NCBI GenBank assembly: GCA_025362415.1
Contig: JANYGM010000387.1
Span: 1 to 12,061, forward strand
DNA: 12,061 nt
From: a bacterium
GTDB taxonomy: Bacteria > Bacteroidota > Bacteroidia > Cytophagales > Thermonemataceae
Direction: 5' to 3'
Below, in pieces: positions 1 through 7,228 of this stretch. Under the pieces are notes generated by a model that was not told the DNA's origin, ran no database searches, and worked only from the letters and a program-made list of their open reading frames with translations. The first letter of the stretch is position 1. Each line of letters opens with the position of its first letter. The translations under genes and the position numbers were made by a program.

Positions 1-167
1 GGAACGGCATATTTATAGAAACATCATTGTATTTGTATTAAAGCTCCAGCGGAGCGACATATTTATAAAACTAGCCCTTGCTAGTACCACTCCGCTGGAG
101 CTGAATACATTTTTTGACCTATTTTTCTATAAATATGCCAGTCCGCTGGACTTTAATACATTTTCTG
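1..167. repeat. Cluster of four REP-like hairpin repeat units
   Basis: Four copies of one repeat lie here. In plus orientation the unit reads TGTATTAAAG, then a short hairpin, then a CATATTTATAGAAA-like tail. Unit 1 (1-21, plus) is cut by the window edge and keeps only the 3' hairpin half and tail. Unit 2 is 34-70 (plus), with hairpin GCTCC-AGC-GGAGC at 43-55. Unit 3 is 86-115 (minus), with CTCC-GCT-GGAG at 90-100 and no tail. Unit 4 is 122-167 (minus), with AGTCC-GCT-GGACT at 140-152. Plus and minus units face each other, as in clustered REP elements. Further copies are at 1784-1822 and 7105-7195. No mobility gene is visible, so the mechanism of spread is unknown. Confidence 0.8.
70..85. repeat. 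Short ACTAGC palindrome
   Basis: ACTAGC and GCTAGT form a 6-bp stem around the 4-nt loop CCTT, between hairpin repeat units 2 and 3. A related palindrome lies at 231-246. It may be part of the repeat cluster rather than an independent element. Confidence 0.55.
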
Positions 168-330
168 AAATCCAAGCCGTTCACAGTATATAATAATGTC
201 AAAATGACACATAATAAACTGGTTATAAACACTAGTAGTTGCTAGTTTGTATTCATTCACAATTTAAAATTCACAATTACTTACTTTTATTTAATTCTCG
301 TTACTTATTTTTCTTTTGATTACTAATTTT
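168..330. other. Noncoding AT-rich stretch with small palindromes
   Basis: I see no gene here. It contains a small TGTCA-AAA-TGACA hairpin at 197-209, a second ACTAG...CTAGT palindrome at 231-246 (related to 70-85), and one copy of the 30-base direct repeat at 250-279. The remainder is simple AT-rich sequence leading to the promoter at 331-362. Confidence 0.5.
250..279 (+). repeat. 30-base direct repeat, copy 1
   Basis: This 30-base sequence is identical to 1824-1853. It is itself built from two TTCACAATT words (256-264 and 270-278) separated by TAAAA. Both copies lie in noncoding DNA upstream of a gene in the same orientation: 114 bases before the ATG at 393, and 8 bases before the ATG of the crtZ-type gene at 1861. 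Its role is unknown. Confidence 0.75.
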
Positions 331-362
331 TTTGTATTTCAGATAAAAACCCATTATCTTTG
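331..362 (+). promoter_or_regulatory. Bacteroidota-type promoter for the 393-866 gene
   Basis: TTTG at 331-334 is followed after 20 nt by TATCTTTG at 355-362. This matches the Bacteroidota -33/-7 consensus (TTTG, 19-21 nt, TAnnTTTG). Transcription would start a few bases after 362, giving a leader of roughly 25 nt before the ATG at 393. The box also shows that a TTG codon at 360 in the same frame is not the translation start. Confidence 0.75.
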
Positions 363-392
363 ATAAAAAAACAAAATCACTACACTATTATT

Positions 393-866
393 ATGTTAGA
401 TACTGTCCGCCTTGCTTATTCCAGTGCAATAGAAAGTAGTACAAAAACAGAAGAATTTGCTAAAATTTTATTAGCTGAAACTGCTGGTAGTACAGAAAAT
501 ATTGCTGAAAATGCCATTATTACTGCTTATAAAGGTGCGTTGGAGGCGTTACGAGCAAAACACGCTTGGATGCCTTTCAACAAATTAGCCTATTTGGACA
601 ACTCCAAAAAGTTTTTTATCACCGCCATAGAAGCTGCGCCAAATGATATAGAAATACGTTTTTTAAGATTTTCTATACAAAGTAATCTACCTATTTTCTT
701 AATGCAAAGCCCTAATATACAAGAAGATAAAGAAATGATTATTAAAAATTTAGAACAAAATACCTTAGATACTCGTTTTGTTGAAGTCATTGCATCATTT
801 GTACTCAAATCTGGGCAATGCAACGGCAAAGAAACAGAATTTTTGACTAGCAAAATTCCTCAATAA
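393..866 (+). CDS. Conserved hypothetical protein (Bacteroidota family, 157 aa)
   Basis: The product is a soluble, probably mostly helical protein of 157 residues with no signal peptide or membrane segment. It resembles a family of uncharacterised Bacteroidota proteins that I recognise by its central block: AYKGALEALRAKHAW at residues 45-59, then NKLAYL at 63-68 and PNDIEIRFLRFSIQ at 83-96. The repeating helical pattern (AIEAAPND) recalls TPR-like helical repeats, but that is inference. No catalytic motif is evident and I assign no function. The ATG at 393 was chosen because the in-frame TTG at 360 overlaps the -7 promoter box. The gene is followed by ispH after 74 noncoding bases. No terminator separates the two, so read-through into ispH is possible. 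Confidence 0.8.
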   Translation: MLDTVRLAYSSAIESSTKTEEFAKILLAETAGSTENIAENAIITAYKGALEALRAKHAWMPFNKLAYLDNSKKFFITAIEAAPNDIEIRFLRFSIQSNLPIFLMQSPNIQEDKEMIIKNLEQNTLDTRFVEVIASFVLKSGQCNGKETEFLTSKIPQ

Positions 867-940
867 AATTTTTAGTTGTAAATGTTTAAATTCATATTTA
901 CACTCACAACTTACCACAGAAAACTCATAACTTTTTTATT

Positions 941-1789
941 ATGTTTAACCTTAATGTTACTATTGATGATAATTCTGGCTTTTGCTTTGGGGTTGTTTAT
1001 GCCATAGAAATGGCAGAAGACATCTTAAATGAAGATGGAAAACTTTATTGTTTGGGTGATATTGTTCATAATGATGAAGAAGTTAAGCGACTGCAGGATA
1101 AAGGGCTTCAAATCATCAATCACGAGGATTTGAAAGGCATTCATAACGAAAAAGTGCTTATAAGAGCGCACGGAGAGCCTGCCTCTACCTACGAGCTTGC
1201 CCTAAAAAACAATATTGAACTTATTGATGCCTCTTGTCCTGTGGTTTTGAAACTCCAAAACCGCATCAAAAACTCTTTTGATAAAAAAGAAAATATTTAT
1301 ATTTATGGCAAGCACGGACACGCAGAAATCATAGGACTTTTAGCACAAACAAGCAATGAAGCTACTGTTTTTCAAGACATTAACGAGCTAATTCCTGTTG
1401 ATGAACTACCTAAAAAACTGACACTTTATAGCCAAACTACCAAAAGTACCAAAAACTTTTACGACATCAAGCAAACGCTAGAAAACGCAGGAATTGAGGT
1501 CAATGCTAATGATACTATTTGTCGTCAGGTGTCAAATAGAGATATAGAACTTCGTACTTTTGCTACTAAATTTGATAAGATTATTTTTGTAGCTGGCACA
1601 AAGTCTTCTAACGGAAAAGTGCTTTACAACGTCTGTAAGGAAACAAATCAAAATACTTTTTTCATTTCTAATGTTTCTGAAATAGATAAAAATTGGTTTT
1701 CTGGTAATGAAACGGTGGGCGTTTGTGGCGCAACTTCTACGCCAATGTGGCTAATGGAAGAAGTGAAATCAGTTTTGGAAGGTTTGTAG
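941..1789 (+). CDS. ispH: 4-hydroxy-3-methylbut-2-enyl diphosphate reductase IspH (LytB)
   Basis: IspH catalyses the last step of the MEP pathway, reducing HMBPP to isopentenyl and dimethylallyl diphosphate with a [4Fe-4S] cluster, in the cytoplasm. The 282-residue product has the usual short bacterial length. The three cluster cysteines are in family positions: C15 in GFCFGV, C99 in DASCPVV and C194 in DTICRQVSNR. Substrate-binding residues are also visible: H43 in VHN, H77 in RAHGEP, the HAE motif at 127-129, the QTT motif at 165-167, SSN at 222-224 and STP at 266-268. The ATG at 941 puts GFCFGV at the expected distance from the N-terminus. No consensus promoter is visible in the 74 bases upstream. 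The stop codon lies inside a diverged hairpin repeat, and a crtZ-type gene follows after 71 bases, linking precursor supply to carotenoid modification. Confidence 0.96.
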   Translation: MFNLNVTIDDNSGFCFGVVYAIEMAEDILNEDGKLYCLGDIVHNDEEVKRLQDKGLQIINHEDLKGIHNEKVLIRAHGEPASTYELALKNNIELIDASCPVVLKLQNRIKNSFDKKENIYIYGKHGHAEIIGLLAQTSNEATVFQDINELIPVDELPKKLTLYSQTTKSTKNFYDIKQTLENAGIEVNANDTICRQVSNRDIELRTFATKFDKIIFVAGTKSSNGKVLYNVCKETNQNTFFISNVSEIDKNWFSGNETVGVCGATSTPMWLMEEVKSVLEGL

Positions 1790-1822
1790 TCCCAGCTCCG
1801 AAGGGAGCAATGCACTTTTTGA
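1784..1822 (+). repeat. Diverged copy of the hairpin repeat, overlapping the ispH stop
   Basis: TGTA at 1785-1788 precedes a GCTCC-GAAG-GGAGC hairpin (1795-1808) and then a degraded tail. The layout matches the units at 34-70 and 7105-7195 but with a 4-nt loop and poorer flanks. The TAG stop of ispH (1787-1789) falls inside its left flank. It may act as a weak stem-loop between ispH and the crtZ-type gene. No U-tract follows, so I do not call it a terminator. Confidence 0.55.
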
Positions 1823-1823
1823 A

Positions 1824-1853
1824 TATTCATTCACAATTTAAAATTCACAATTA
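1824..1853 (+). repeat. 30-base direct repeat, copy 2
   Basis: This is identical over 30 bases to 250-279, including the duplicated TTCACAATT word. It ends 7 bases before the start codon at 1861, so it would form the translation-initiation region of the crtZ-type message if transcribed from upstream. Confidence 0.75.
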
Positions 1854-1860
1854 TTTAAAA

Positions 1861-2328
1861 ATGATTGTTTTATTAAATATTTTTTTGGTCGTTGGTACGT
1901 TCTTTTTTATGGAAGGCGTGGCGTGGTTTACACATAAATACGTGATGCACGGCTTTCTATGGAGTTGGCACAAGTCGCATCACGAGCCGCATAATGATAC
2001 TTTTGAAAAAAATGATTACTTTGCCGTTGTTTTTAGTGTACCTTCTGCCCTAACAATTATGGCGGGCTTTGAGTTTGAGCAGGTTTCTTTCCTCAAATGG
2101 GTTGGTTTTGGTATTTTGGCTTATGGTATTTTTTATGTACTTTTTCACGATATTTTGGTGCATAGACGCATCAAAATTAAGTTTGTGGCACGAAGTCGCT
2201 ACCTGCGCCGTATGATAAGAGCGCACAAAGTACACCATAAATACCTCAAAAAAGATGGTGCAGAGGCTTTTGGCTTTCTTTATGCACCAAAAAAATATGA
2301 TAATTCTCTGGAACAAGTAGCAAAATAA
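1861..2328 (+). CDS. crtZ: CrtZ-type carotenoid (beta-carotene) 3-hydroxylase
   Basis: This is a membrane non-haem di-iron hydroxylase of the fatty acid hydroxylase / sterol desaturase superfamily. CrtZ adds 3-hydroxyl groups to the beta-ionone rings of beta-carotene, giving zeaxanthin. The 155-residue product has a hydrophobic N-terminus (residues 2-22) and the full set of histidine clusters: H25-x4-H30 in HKYVMH, HKSHH at 37-41, H96 and H101 in HDILVH, and HKVHH at 122-126. Hydrophobic segments around 53-70 and 78-95 would embed it in the membrane. The length suits the short bacterial CrtZ form. The frame is open further upstream, but that part overlaps ispH and a repeat, so the ATG at 1861 is preferred. 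It lies downstream of ispH and 14 bases before a glycosyltransferase. Substrate identity is inferred from the family; other lipid substrates remain possible. Confidence 0.88.
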   Translation: MIVLLNIFLVVGTFFFMEGVAWFTHKYVMHGFLWSWHKSHHEPHNDTFEKNDYFAVVFSVPSALTIMAGFEFEQVSFLKWVGFGILAYGIFYVLFHDILVHRRIKIKFVARSRYLRRMIRAHKVHHKYLKKDGAEAFGFLYAPKKYDNSLEQVAK

Positions 2329-2342
2329 TTTTATAAAAGTTT

Positions 2343-3563
2343 TTGAAAAAAGTTTTATTCCTTTCTTATGATGGTTTGACAGACCCACTTGGGCAGTCGC
2401 AAATATTGCCCTACTTGCTTGGATTGGCACAAATTGGGCATCAAATCACTATTATTTCTTTTGAGAAACCTCAAAATTATGCCCAGCGCAAAAACATTAT
2501 TGAAACACTTGTTTTAGATAAAATTGATTGGCAACCTATTTTTTATACCAAAAATCCGCCTGTTTTTTCTACGCTTTTTGATGTTTGGCAAATGCGCAAA
2601 AAAGCGGTTCAACTCCACAAAATCAAGCATTTTGATATTATTCATTGCAGAAGTTACATTAGTGCGCTGGTGGGCGAGTATCTTAAAGATAAGTTTAAGA
2701 CTACAATCCCTGTAAAATTTATTTTTGATATGCGTGGTTTTTGGGCTGATGAACGTGTTGATGGCAATTTGTGGAACTTGAAAAACCCCGTTTTTAATCA
2801 GATTTATAAGTTTTTTAAGCGAAAGGAAACAGATTTTTTATTAAAAGCTGATACTACTATTACGCTTACTGAAAACGCTAAAACAGAAATTTTGTCGTGG
2901 CAAAATCTTAAAGAAAAATCCTCTCAAACCCTTCCAATAAAAGTCATTCCTTGTTGTGTGGACACAGTTTTATTTGATTTTGAACGACAAAAAAATACTG
3001 AAAATAAACCTTTTATTTTGTCTTATTTGGGGTCGTTGGGGACGTGGTATTTGGTTGATGAAATGTTGCATTTCTTTTCTTGTCTTTTGAACACAAAACC
3101 TGATGCTATTTTTTCGTTTATCACACCTGATAACCCTAGTATTATTCTTGAAAAAATACAAAAATATAATATTCCAGCAGAAAAAATTATTATACAGAAA
3201 GCAGAGCGCAAAGAAGTGCCAAATTTGATAAAAAACAGTGATATTTCTATATTTTTCATTAAAACGAGTTATTCCAAAAAAGGTTCTTCTGCCACCAAAT
3301 TAGGCGAAATTTTAGCTTGTGGCGTTCCTACCATCATCAATGGAAATATGGGTGACAATGATTATTTATTTGAAAAGTACAATTTTGGTGCGCTTGTCAA
3401 AGAATTTTCAGAAAATGCTTATGTGGAAGTGATAAAAAACCTTGATAAAATACTTTTCGTCCCACGTGAAACATTAAGAAATGTCGCTTTGGATTATTTC
3501 AGCTTAGAAAAAGGCATACAAAAGTACAACGAAGTTTATACGTCAATTACGGATAAAATATAG
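2343..3563 (+). CDS. GT4-type glycosyltransferase (TTG start)
   Basis: This is a probable GT-B-fold glycosyltransferase of 406 residues that would move a sugar from a nucleotide-sugar donor to a lipid-linked or polysaccharide acceptor on the cytoplasmic face of the membrane. The N-terminal half has the Rossmann start KKVLFLSYDG (2-11), then DPLGQSQILPYL (14-25), and a D-x-R-G-F-W motif at 129-134. The C-terminal half has SYLGSLGTWY (227-236) and the donor-site helix SATKLGEILACGVP (316-329), whose E322 occupies the position of the conserved GT4 glutamate. TTG at 2343 is the only usable start: a stop lies in frame at 2334-2336 and the next methionine is residue 84. It is 14 bases after the crtZ-type gene and 27 before a second glycosyltransferase, so all three are probably cotranscribed. 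Donor and acceptor cannot be read from sequence. Confidence 0.9.
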   Translation: MKKVLFLSYDGLTDPLGQSQILPYLLGLAQIGHQITIISFEKPQNYAQRKNIIETLVLDKIDWQPIFYTKNPPVFSTLFDVWQMRKKAVQLHKIKHFDIIHCRSYISALVGEYLKDKFKTTIPVKFIFDMRGFWADERVDGNLWNLKNPVFNQIYKFFKRKETDFLLKADTTITLTENAKTEILSWQNLKEKSSQTLPIKVIPCCVDTVLFDFERQKNTENKPFILSYLGSLGTWYLVDEMLHFFSCLLNTKPDAIFSFITPDNPSIILEKIQKYNIPAEKIIIQKAERKEVPNLIKNSDISIFFIKTSYSKKGSSATKLGEILACGVPTIINGNMGDNDYLFEKYNFGALVKEFSENAYVEVIKNLDKILFVPRETLRNVALDYFSLEKGIQKYNEVYTSITDKI

Positions 3564-3590
3564 CCTTTGTACTATAATTTATGGAAATTT

Positions 3591-4700
3591 ATGAAAAAAA
3601 TATTATTTGTATGTCCTTATCCGCTTGCCTGTGCGCCCTCGCAACGCTTTCGTTTTGAGCAATATTTGGATATTTTAATAAAAAATAATTTTTCTTACAC
3701 ATTTTCTCCCTTCCTTGACCAAAAAACTTGGCAAATTCTATACAAAAATGGCTTTAAATTCCAGAAAATAACAGGCATTTTGGGCGGATTCTGGAGAAGA
3801 TTTTTATTGTTATTTTCTGTCATTAAGTATGATTATGTTTTTATTCACAGGGAAGCATCTCCTATTGGATTGCCGTTTTTTGAATGGATAACGGCAAAAA
3901 TCCTCAGAAAAAAAATTATCTTTGATTTTGATGATGCTATTTGGTTGCCCAATACATCAGAAAACAATAAAATAGTAGCAAAGCTCAAATTTCATTCAAA
4001 AACACACTTGATTTGCCAATGGGCGCACAAAACCAGCGTAGGAAATCCGTATTTATTAGAGTATGCCTCAAAATTCAAAATGAAGGATAAAAATATACTA
4101 AATCCTACTACAATTGATACGGAAAACTTACATCTATTTGCAGAAAAGAATATACTAAAAGAAAAAAATATCATAGGTTGGACAGGCACACACTCCACTA
4201 TTAAATATTTAGATGCTATTTTGCCAATTATTTTGGAATTAGAACAAAAATATATCTTTGAATTTAGGATTATTTCTAATCAAAAACCTACTTTTGAGAT
4301 AAATGGAAAAGATTTTACCCCAAAATCTTTTATTTTTAAAGAATGGAATAAAACGACTGAAATAGAAGATTTATCAGCTTTTGATATTGGACTTATGCCA
4401 CTTATTGATGATATTTGGGCAAATGGTAAATGTGGTTTTAAGGCATTGCAATATATGGCGGTTGGTGCAGTAGCAGTAGTGTCACCTGTGGGCGTGAATA
4501 CGCATATTATTACACATAATGGAGAATTTAAGAACGGTTTTATTTGTGATACCCAGCAAGAATGGAAAGAGGCTTTAATCTTCATCTTAGAAAATCCAGA
4601 AAAAGTAGAAAATATTAGGCAAAATGCACGTAAAACCATTGTAGAACGCTATTCTGTGCTTTCAAATCAAGCTAATTTTTTGGGACTTTTTACAGATTAA
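3591..4700 (+). CDS. GT4-like glycosyltransferase, second of a pair
   Basis: This 369-residue cytoplasmic or membrane-associated GT-B protein probably acts in surface glycan assembly with its neighbour. The N-terminus has the beta strand KKILFVCPYP (2-11), then PSQRFRFEQY (16-25), an HRE motif (87-89) and FDFDDAIW (111-118), all typical of one Bacteroidota glycosyltransferase group. The C-terminal domain has IGWTGTHST (195-203), FDIGLMPL (264-271) and a donor-site segment NGKCGFKALQYMAVG (278-292) followed by SPVGVN (298-303). The frame opens at a TTG at 3567, but the ATG at 3591 is chosen because MKKILFVCPYP matches the family's usual start. The gap from the preceding glycosyltransferase is 27 bases. 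It shares the fold of that neighbour but not its motifs, so the two are not a recent duplication. Substrate is unknown. Confidence 0.88.
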   Translation: MKKILFVCPYPLACAPSQRFRFEQYLDILIKNNFSYTFSPFLDQKTWQILYKNGFKFQKITGILGGFWRRFLLLFSVIKYDYVFIHREASPIGLPFFEWITAKILRKKIIFDFDDAIWLPNTSENNKIVAKLKFHSKTHLICQWAHKTSVGNPYLLEYASKFKMKDKNILNPTTIDTENLHLFAEKNILKEKNIIGWTGTHSTIKYLDAILPIILELEQKYIFEFRIISNQKPTFEINGKDFTPKSFIFKEWNKTTEIEDLSAFDIGLMPLIDDIWANGKCGFKALQYMAVGAVAVVSPVGVNTHIITHNGEFKNGFICDTQQEWKEALIFILENPEKVENIRQNARKTIVERYSVLSNQANFLGLFTD

Positions 4701-4746
4701 AAATAAACCCATCTTTTTGATGTAGGGGACTTTTAAAAAAGCAATT

Positions 4747-5725
4747 ATGAATAAATTTATCCTCAAAATAAGTGCTTTTTCTCTGATAATTCTTGCTTTC
4801 ATTATCTATTTTGGCAGTTTTATGGCATCAAATCCTGATGATTATTTGGCTATTTTAATAGATAAACACAAAATTGTAGAAAATATAAAAACGCCAAAAA
4901 TCATTTTAGTTGGTGGCTCAAATCTTGCGTTTGGGATAGATACAAAGGTTTTAAGCGAGAATTTGGGTATTCCTGTTGCAAATATGGGGCTTCGTGCAGA
5001 ACTTGGCGTTGATTTTATGCTTAATGAGGCTAAAAGCATAATGAAAAAAAATGATATTATTATTTTGTCTTTTGAATATTTTCTTGATTTGGAAGGAGAT
5101 TATGCCCTTAAAAAGCGTGTGAGTAATATTTTTCCAAAGGCAAAAACATTTTATCAAAAAAAATAACGCATTAGAACTACAAACCTACCTGACAAATGCA
5201 CACGAAAATTACAAATATTTTTTTTATCAAATACAAAACTTTACCCTTCAAAAAATAAGAAATATTTTAGGGAAAAATAACTCAAACAATCAAAAAAAGC
5301 ATATTTATTCACGAAAAGCTGCCAATAATTATGGTGATATGGTGGCTCATTTGGAAGAAAAATCTCCAGAAAATTTAGAAACAGAACCAGTTTTGAAGTA
5401 TAAATATTGGTCTGCTATATCTGCTATGAATAAATTTTATGAATATGCCCAAAAACAACAAATAAAAGTGTTTTTTGTATATCCTTGCTATTCTGAAACT
5501 GCTTTTGAGCAAAGTAAAACCGTAATTTCTTTACTAGAAAAAGATTTAAAAAATAACTTAAAAATCCCTGTTTTAAGCACACACACACAGTTTGTTTATC
5601 CAAACACCTACTTTTTTGATACACACTATCACCTCACAAAACAAGGACGAACAAAACGCACAGAAGATATAAGTAAAATAATGAAAGAACGTATTTTAGG
5701 AAGAGATACGAATGTAAAATTTTGA
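4747..5725 (+). pseudogene. SGNH/GDSL-like membrane-anchored hydrolase or acyltransferase, frameshifted
   Basis: Two frames together encode one protein of about 325 residues. The first runs 4747-5166 (139 codons) and stops just after a run of eight A (5156-5163). The second frame is open without a stop from that A run to 5725. Removing one A joins them. The N-terminus has one membrane segment (about 7-24). GGSN (56-59) carries the expected nucleophile serine S58. Near the end, DTHYHLTKQGR starts at joined residue 291 and supplies the likely Asp and His of an SGNH triad. Such proteins often remove or transfer acyl groups on envelope glycans, which fits the two upstream glycosyltransferases, but the substrate is inference. 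The break may be a real mutation, a homopolymer sequencing error, or slippage that still makes full-length protein. If not corrected, the product would be a short fragment with S58 but no Asp/His. Confidence 0.75.
5156..5163 (+). other. A8 tract at the frame break of the SGNH-like gene
   Basis: The two halves of the SGNH-like gene change frame exactly at this run of eight A. In the first frame it reads CAA AAA AAA TAA. With one A fewer it reads CAA AAA AAT AAC and stays open to 5725. Such runs are prone to polymerase slippage and to sequencing error. Confidence 0.8.
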
Positions 5726-5740
5726 TTATTAAGCTCTTGT

Positions 5741-5780
5741 AAAAATAAAAAATGGACAAACAAAATACATTGCTTGTCCA
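5741..5780 (-). terminator. Intrinsic terminator of nrdB
   Basis: TGGACAAACA (5753-5762) pairs with TGCTTGTCCA (5771-5780): a 10-bp stem with one mismatch and an 8-nt loop. On the minus strand the stem is followed by a T-rich run (complement of 5741-5752, T6-A-T5), the classical arrangement. It lies 77 bases beyond the nrdB stop and between convergent genes, so it may also slow plus-strand transcripts from the glycan genes, although the U-tract on that side is weak. Confidence 0.75.
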
Positions 5781-5857
5781 AAGTCTTTATTGGTAAATGC
5801 TGTGTTGAAACACCACAAAGGCAGAAAAATAAAAATATCTTGCATCATTATTTATCC

Positions 5858-6847
5858 TTAAAAATCTTCATCAACAGAAAATTTTTGGTCGTCTTTGTTA
5901 GACATTACGCCTGCTTTTTGGTAATCAGCAACACGTTTTTCAAAGAAGTTAGTTTTATTTTGAAGTCCTATCATTTCCATAAAAGCAAAAGGATTGGCAG
6001 CATTATAATGCTTTGGAAGTCCCAAAGAATTAAGTAATCTGTCTGCTACAAACTCAATATATTGCTTCATCAGGTTAGCATTCATACCAATCAGCGCAAC
6101 AGGCAAAGATTCTGTAATAAATTCTTGTTCAATAGTAACGGCATCAGTAATAATTTCTAGCACACGTTCGTGTGGGAGTTTATTTTGCATATATTCAGCA
6201 TAAAGCATACAAGCAAAATCACAATGCAAGCCTTCATCTCTTGAAATAAGTTCATTTGAAAAAGACAAACCTGGCATCAAACCACGTTGTTTTAGCCAAT
6301 AAATAGCGCAAAAACTACCAGAAAAAAAGATACCTTCTACTGCTGCAAAGGCAATTAGTCTTTCTGTAAAATGCTCACTTTCTATCCAACGCAACGCCCA
6401 ATCTGCTTTTTTAGCTACGCAAGGCACAGTTTGAATAGCATTAAAAAGATAGTCTTTTTGGCGTGCATCTTTGATGTAAGTATCAATAAGCAAAGAGTAG
6501 GTTTCAGAATGTATGTTTTCCATCATAATTTGAAAACCATAGAAACATTTTGCCTCTGCAAGTTGAACTTCATTCATAAAATTAAGCACCAAATTTTCGT
6601 TCACAATGCCATCACTTGCGGCAAAAAACGCCAATACGTGTGAAATAAAATGTCTTTCACCATCATTGAGGTTGTCCCAATCTTTTTGGTCTTGCGAAAG
6701 GTCTATTTCTTCCGCTGTCCAAAAACTAGCTTCAGCTTGCTTATACATTTGCCATATCTGGTTGTGCTGGATAGGAAAAAGCACAAAACGGCTTTTATTT
6801 TCCTGTAAAAGCGGCTCTGGAAGCGTTATAAAATCAGTATTTATCAT
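5858..6847 (-). CDS. nrdB: Class Ia ribonucleoside-diphosphate reductase, beta subunit
   Basis: NrdB carries the di-iron tyrosyl radical that starts reduction of ribonucleoside diphosphates by NrdA, in the cytoplasm. The 329-residue protein has all the expected ligands: D79 (AASDG), E110 and H113 (MENIH), E171 (AVEG), E205 and H208 (RDEGLH). The radical tyrosine is Y117 (HSETY). W43 in SFWTAEE and Y309 in DYQKAGVM sit where the radical-transfer residues are expected. The acidic C-terminal tail FSVDEDF is the peptide that docks on NrdA. Several blocks, such as FISHVLAFFAASDG and SNELISRDEGLHCDF, look closer to animal R2 than to E. coli NrdB. nrdA is not in the window. Start is ATG at 6847. I see no clear promoter or NrdR-type box upstream. 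It ends at the terminator 5741-5780. Confidence 0.97.
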   Translation of the reverse strand: MINTDFITLPEPLLQENKSRFVLFPIQHNQIWQMYKQAEASFWTAEEIDLSQDQKDWDNLNDGERHFISHVLAFFAASDGIVNENLVLNFMNEVQLAEAKCFYGFQIMMENIHSETYSLLIDTYIKDARQKDYLFNAIQTVPCVAKKADWALRWIESEHFTERLIAFAAVEGIFFSGSFCAIYWLKQRGLMPGLSFSNELISRDEGLHCDFACMLYAEYMQNKLPHERVLEIITDAVTIEQEFITESLPVALIGMNANLMKQYIEFVADRLLNSLGLPKHYNAANPFAFMEMIGLQNKTNFFEKRVADYQKAGVMSNKDDQKFSVDEDF

Positions 6848-7104
6848 ATATAAAGTTTTGGTTATTTTTATTTGGAGAATTATTAGTTTCTAATCAAAAA
6901 CCTTGGTAATTGTTGAGATTATCTATAATTCTAACGGTTTTATTAAAAGTTTTGTTTCTTTTAAAGACAGAATTTTTAGCTTAGAAACAAGAATTAAATA
7001 TTTTTGTTTTTGCAGTAATTTAGATAACGAAATTGTTAATTTGTTGTATTTTTTTCGTAATCCTTGATAAATGATAAATCAAAGGGCTATAAAAACAGTT
7101 GTAT
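6848..7104. other. Noncoding leader region of nrdB
   Basis: This AT-rich stretch lies upstream of nrdB and before the hairpin repeats. I found no open gene, no TAnnTTTG box in the nrdB direction and no NrdR-like palindrome. There is a weak AAACAA...TTGTTT inverted repeat (6985-6990 and 7004-7009). The nrdB promoter must lie here or beyond the repeats, but I cannot place it. Confidence 0.4.
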
Positions 7105-7195
7105 GGTTATAAATATGTCGCTCCGCTGGAGCGAAATACAAAATACGCTTATTTTTCTATAAATATACCGCCCCGCTGGGGCTGAATACAATTTA
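7105..7195 (-). repeat. Two hairpin repeat units between nrdB and the sigma-54 activator
   Basis: Two units of the repeat seen at 1-167 lie in the same orientation. The first (7105-7142) has hairpin GCTCC-GCT-GGAGC at 7120-7132. The second (7151-7195) has GCCCC-GCT-GGGGC at 7170-7182. Both keep the TATAAATAT tail and the AATACA flank. The 16 bases at 7151-7166 are identical to 121-136 of the left cluster. The stems could attenuate transcription from the activator gene into the nrdB leader, but no U-tract follows. Confidence 0.8.
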
Positions 7196-7228
7196 TCAAT
7201 GTCGTCATCTAATTATCAAGGTTTTACA

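Noticed and set aside
360..392. TTG start extending the 393-866 protein by 11 residues
   Set aside because: The TTG at 360 overlaps the -7 promoter box (355-362), so it would not be in the transcript.
877..902. TGTAAAT...ATTTACA inverted repeat as a terminator of the 393-866 gene
   Set aside because: The stem is almost all A/T, the loop is 12 nt and no U-tract follows.
1795..1808. Rho-independent terminator after ispH
   Set aside because: The hairpin is GC-rich but not followed by a T run, and it matches the dispersed repeat family.
1723..1860. N-terminal extension of the CrtZ-type protein
   Set aside because: It overlaps the end of ispH and runs through repeat sequence; the family's N-terminus starts at the ATG at 1861.
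5774..6037. Plus-strand open frame opposite the nrdB end
   Set aside because: It overlaps the terminator and the antisense of a certain nrdB; the translation has no family resemblance.
6848..7104. NrdR box in the nrdB leader
   Set aside because: No pair of NrdR-like palindromes could be found; the only inverted repeat (6985-7009) is short and AT-rich.
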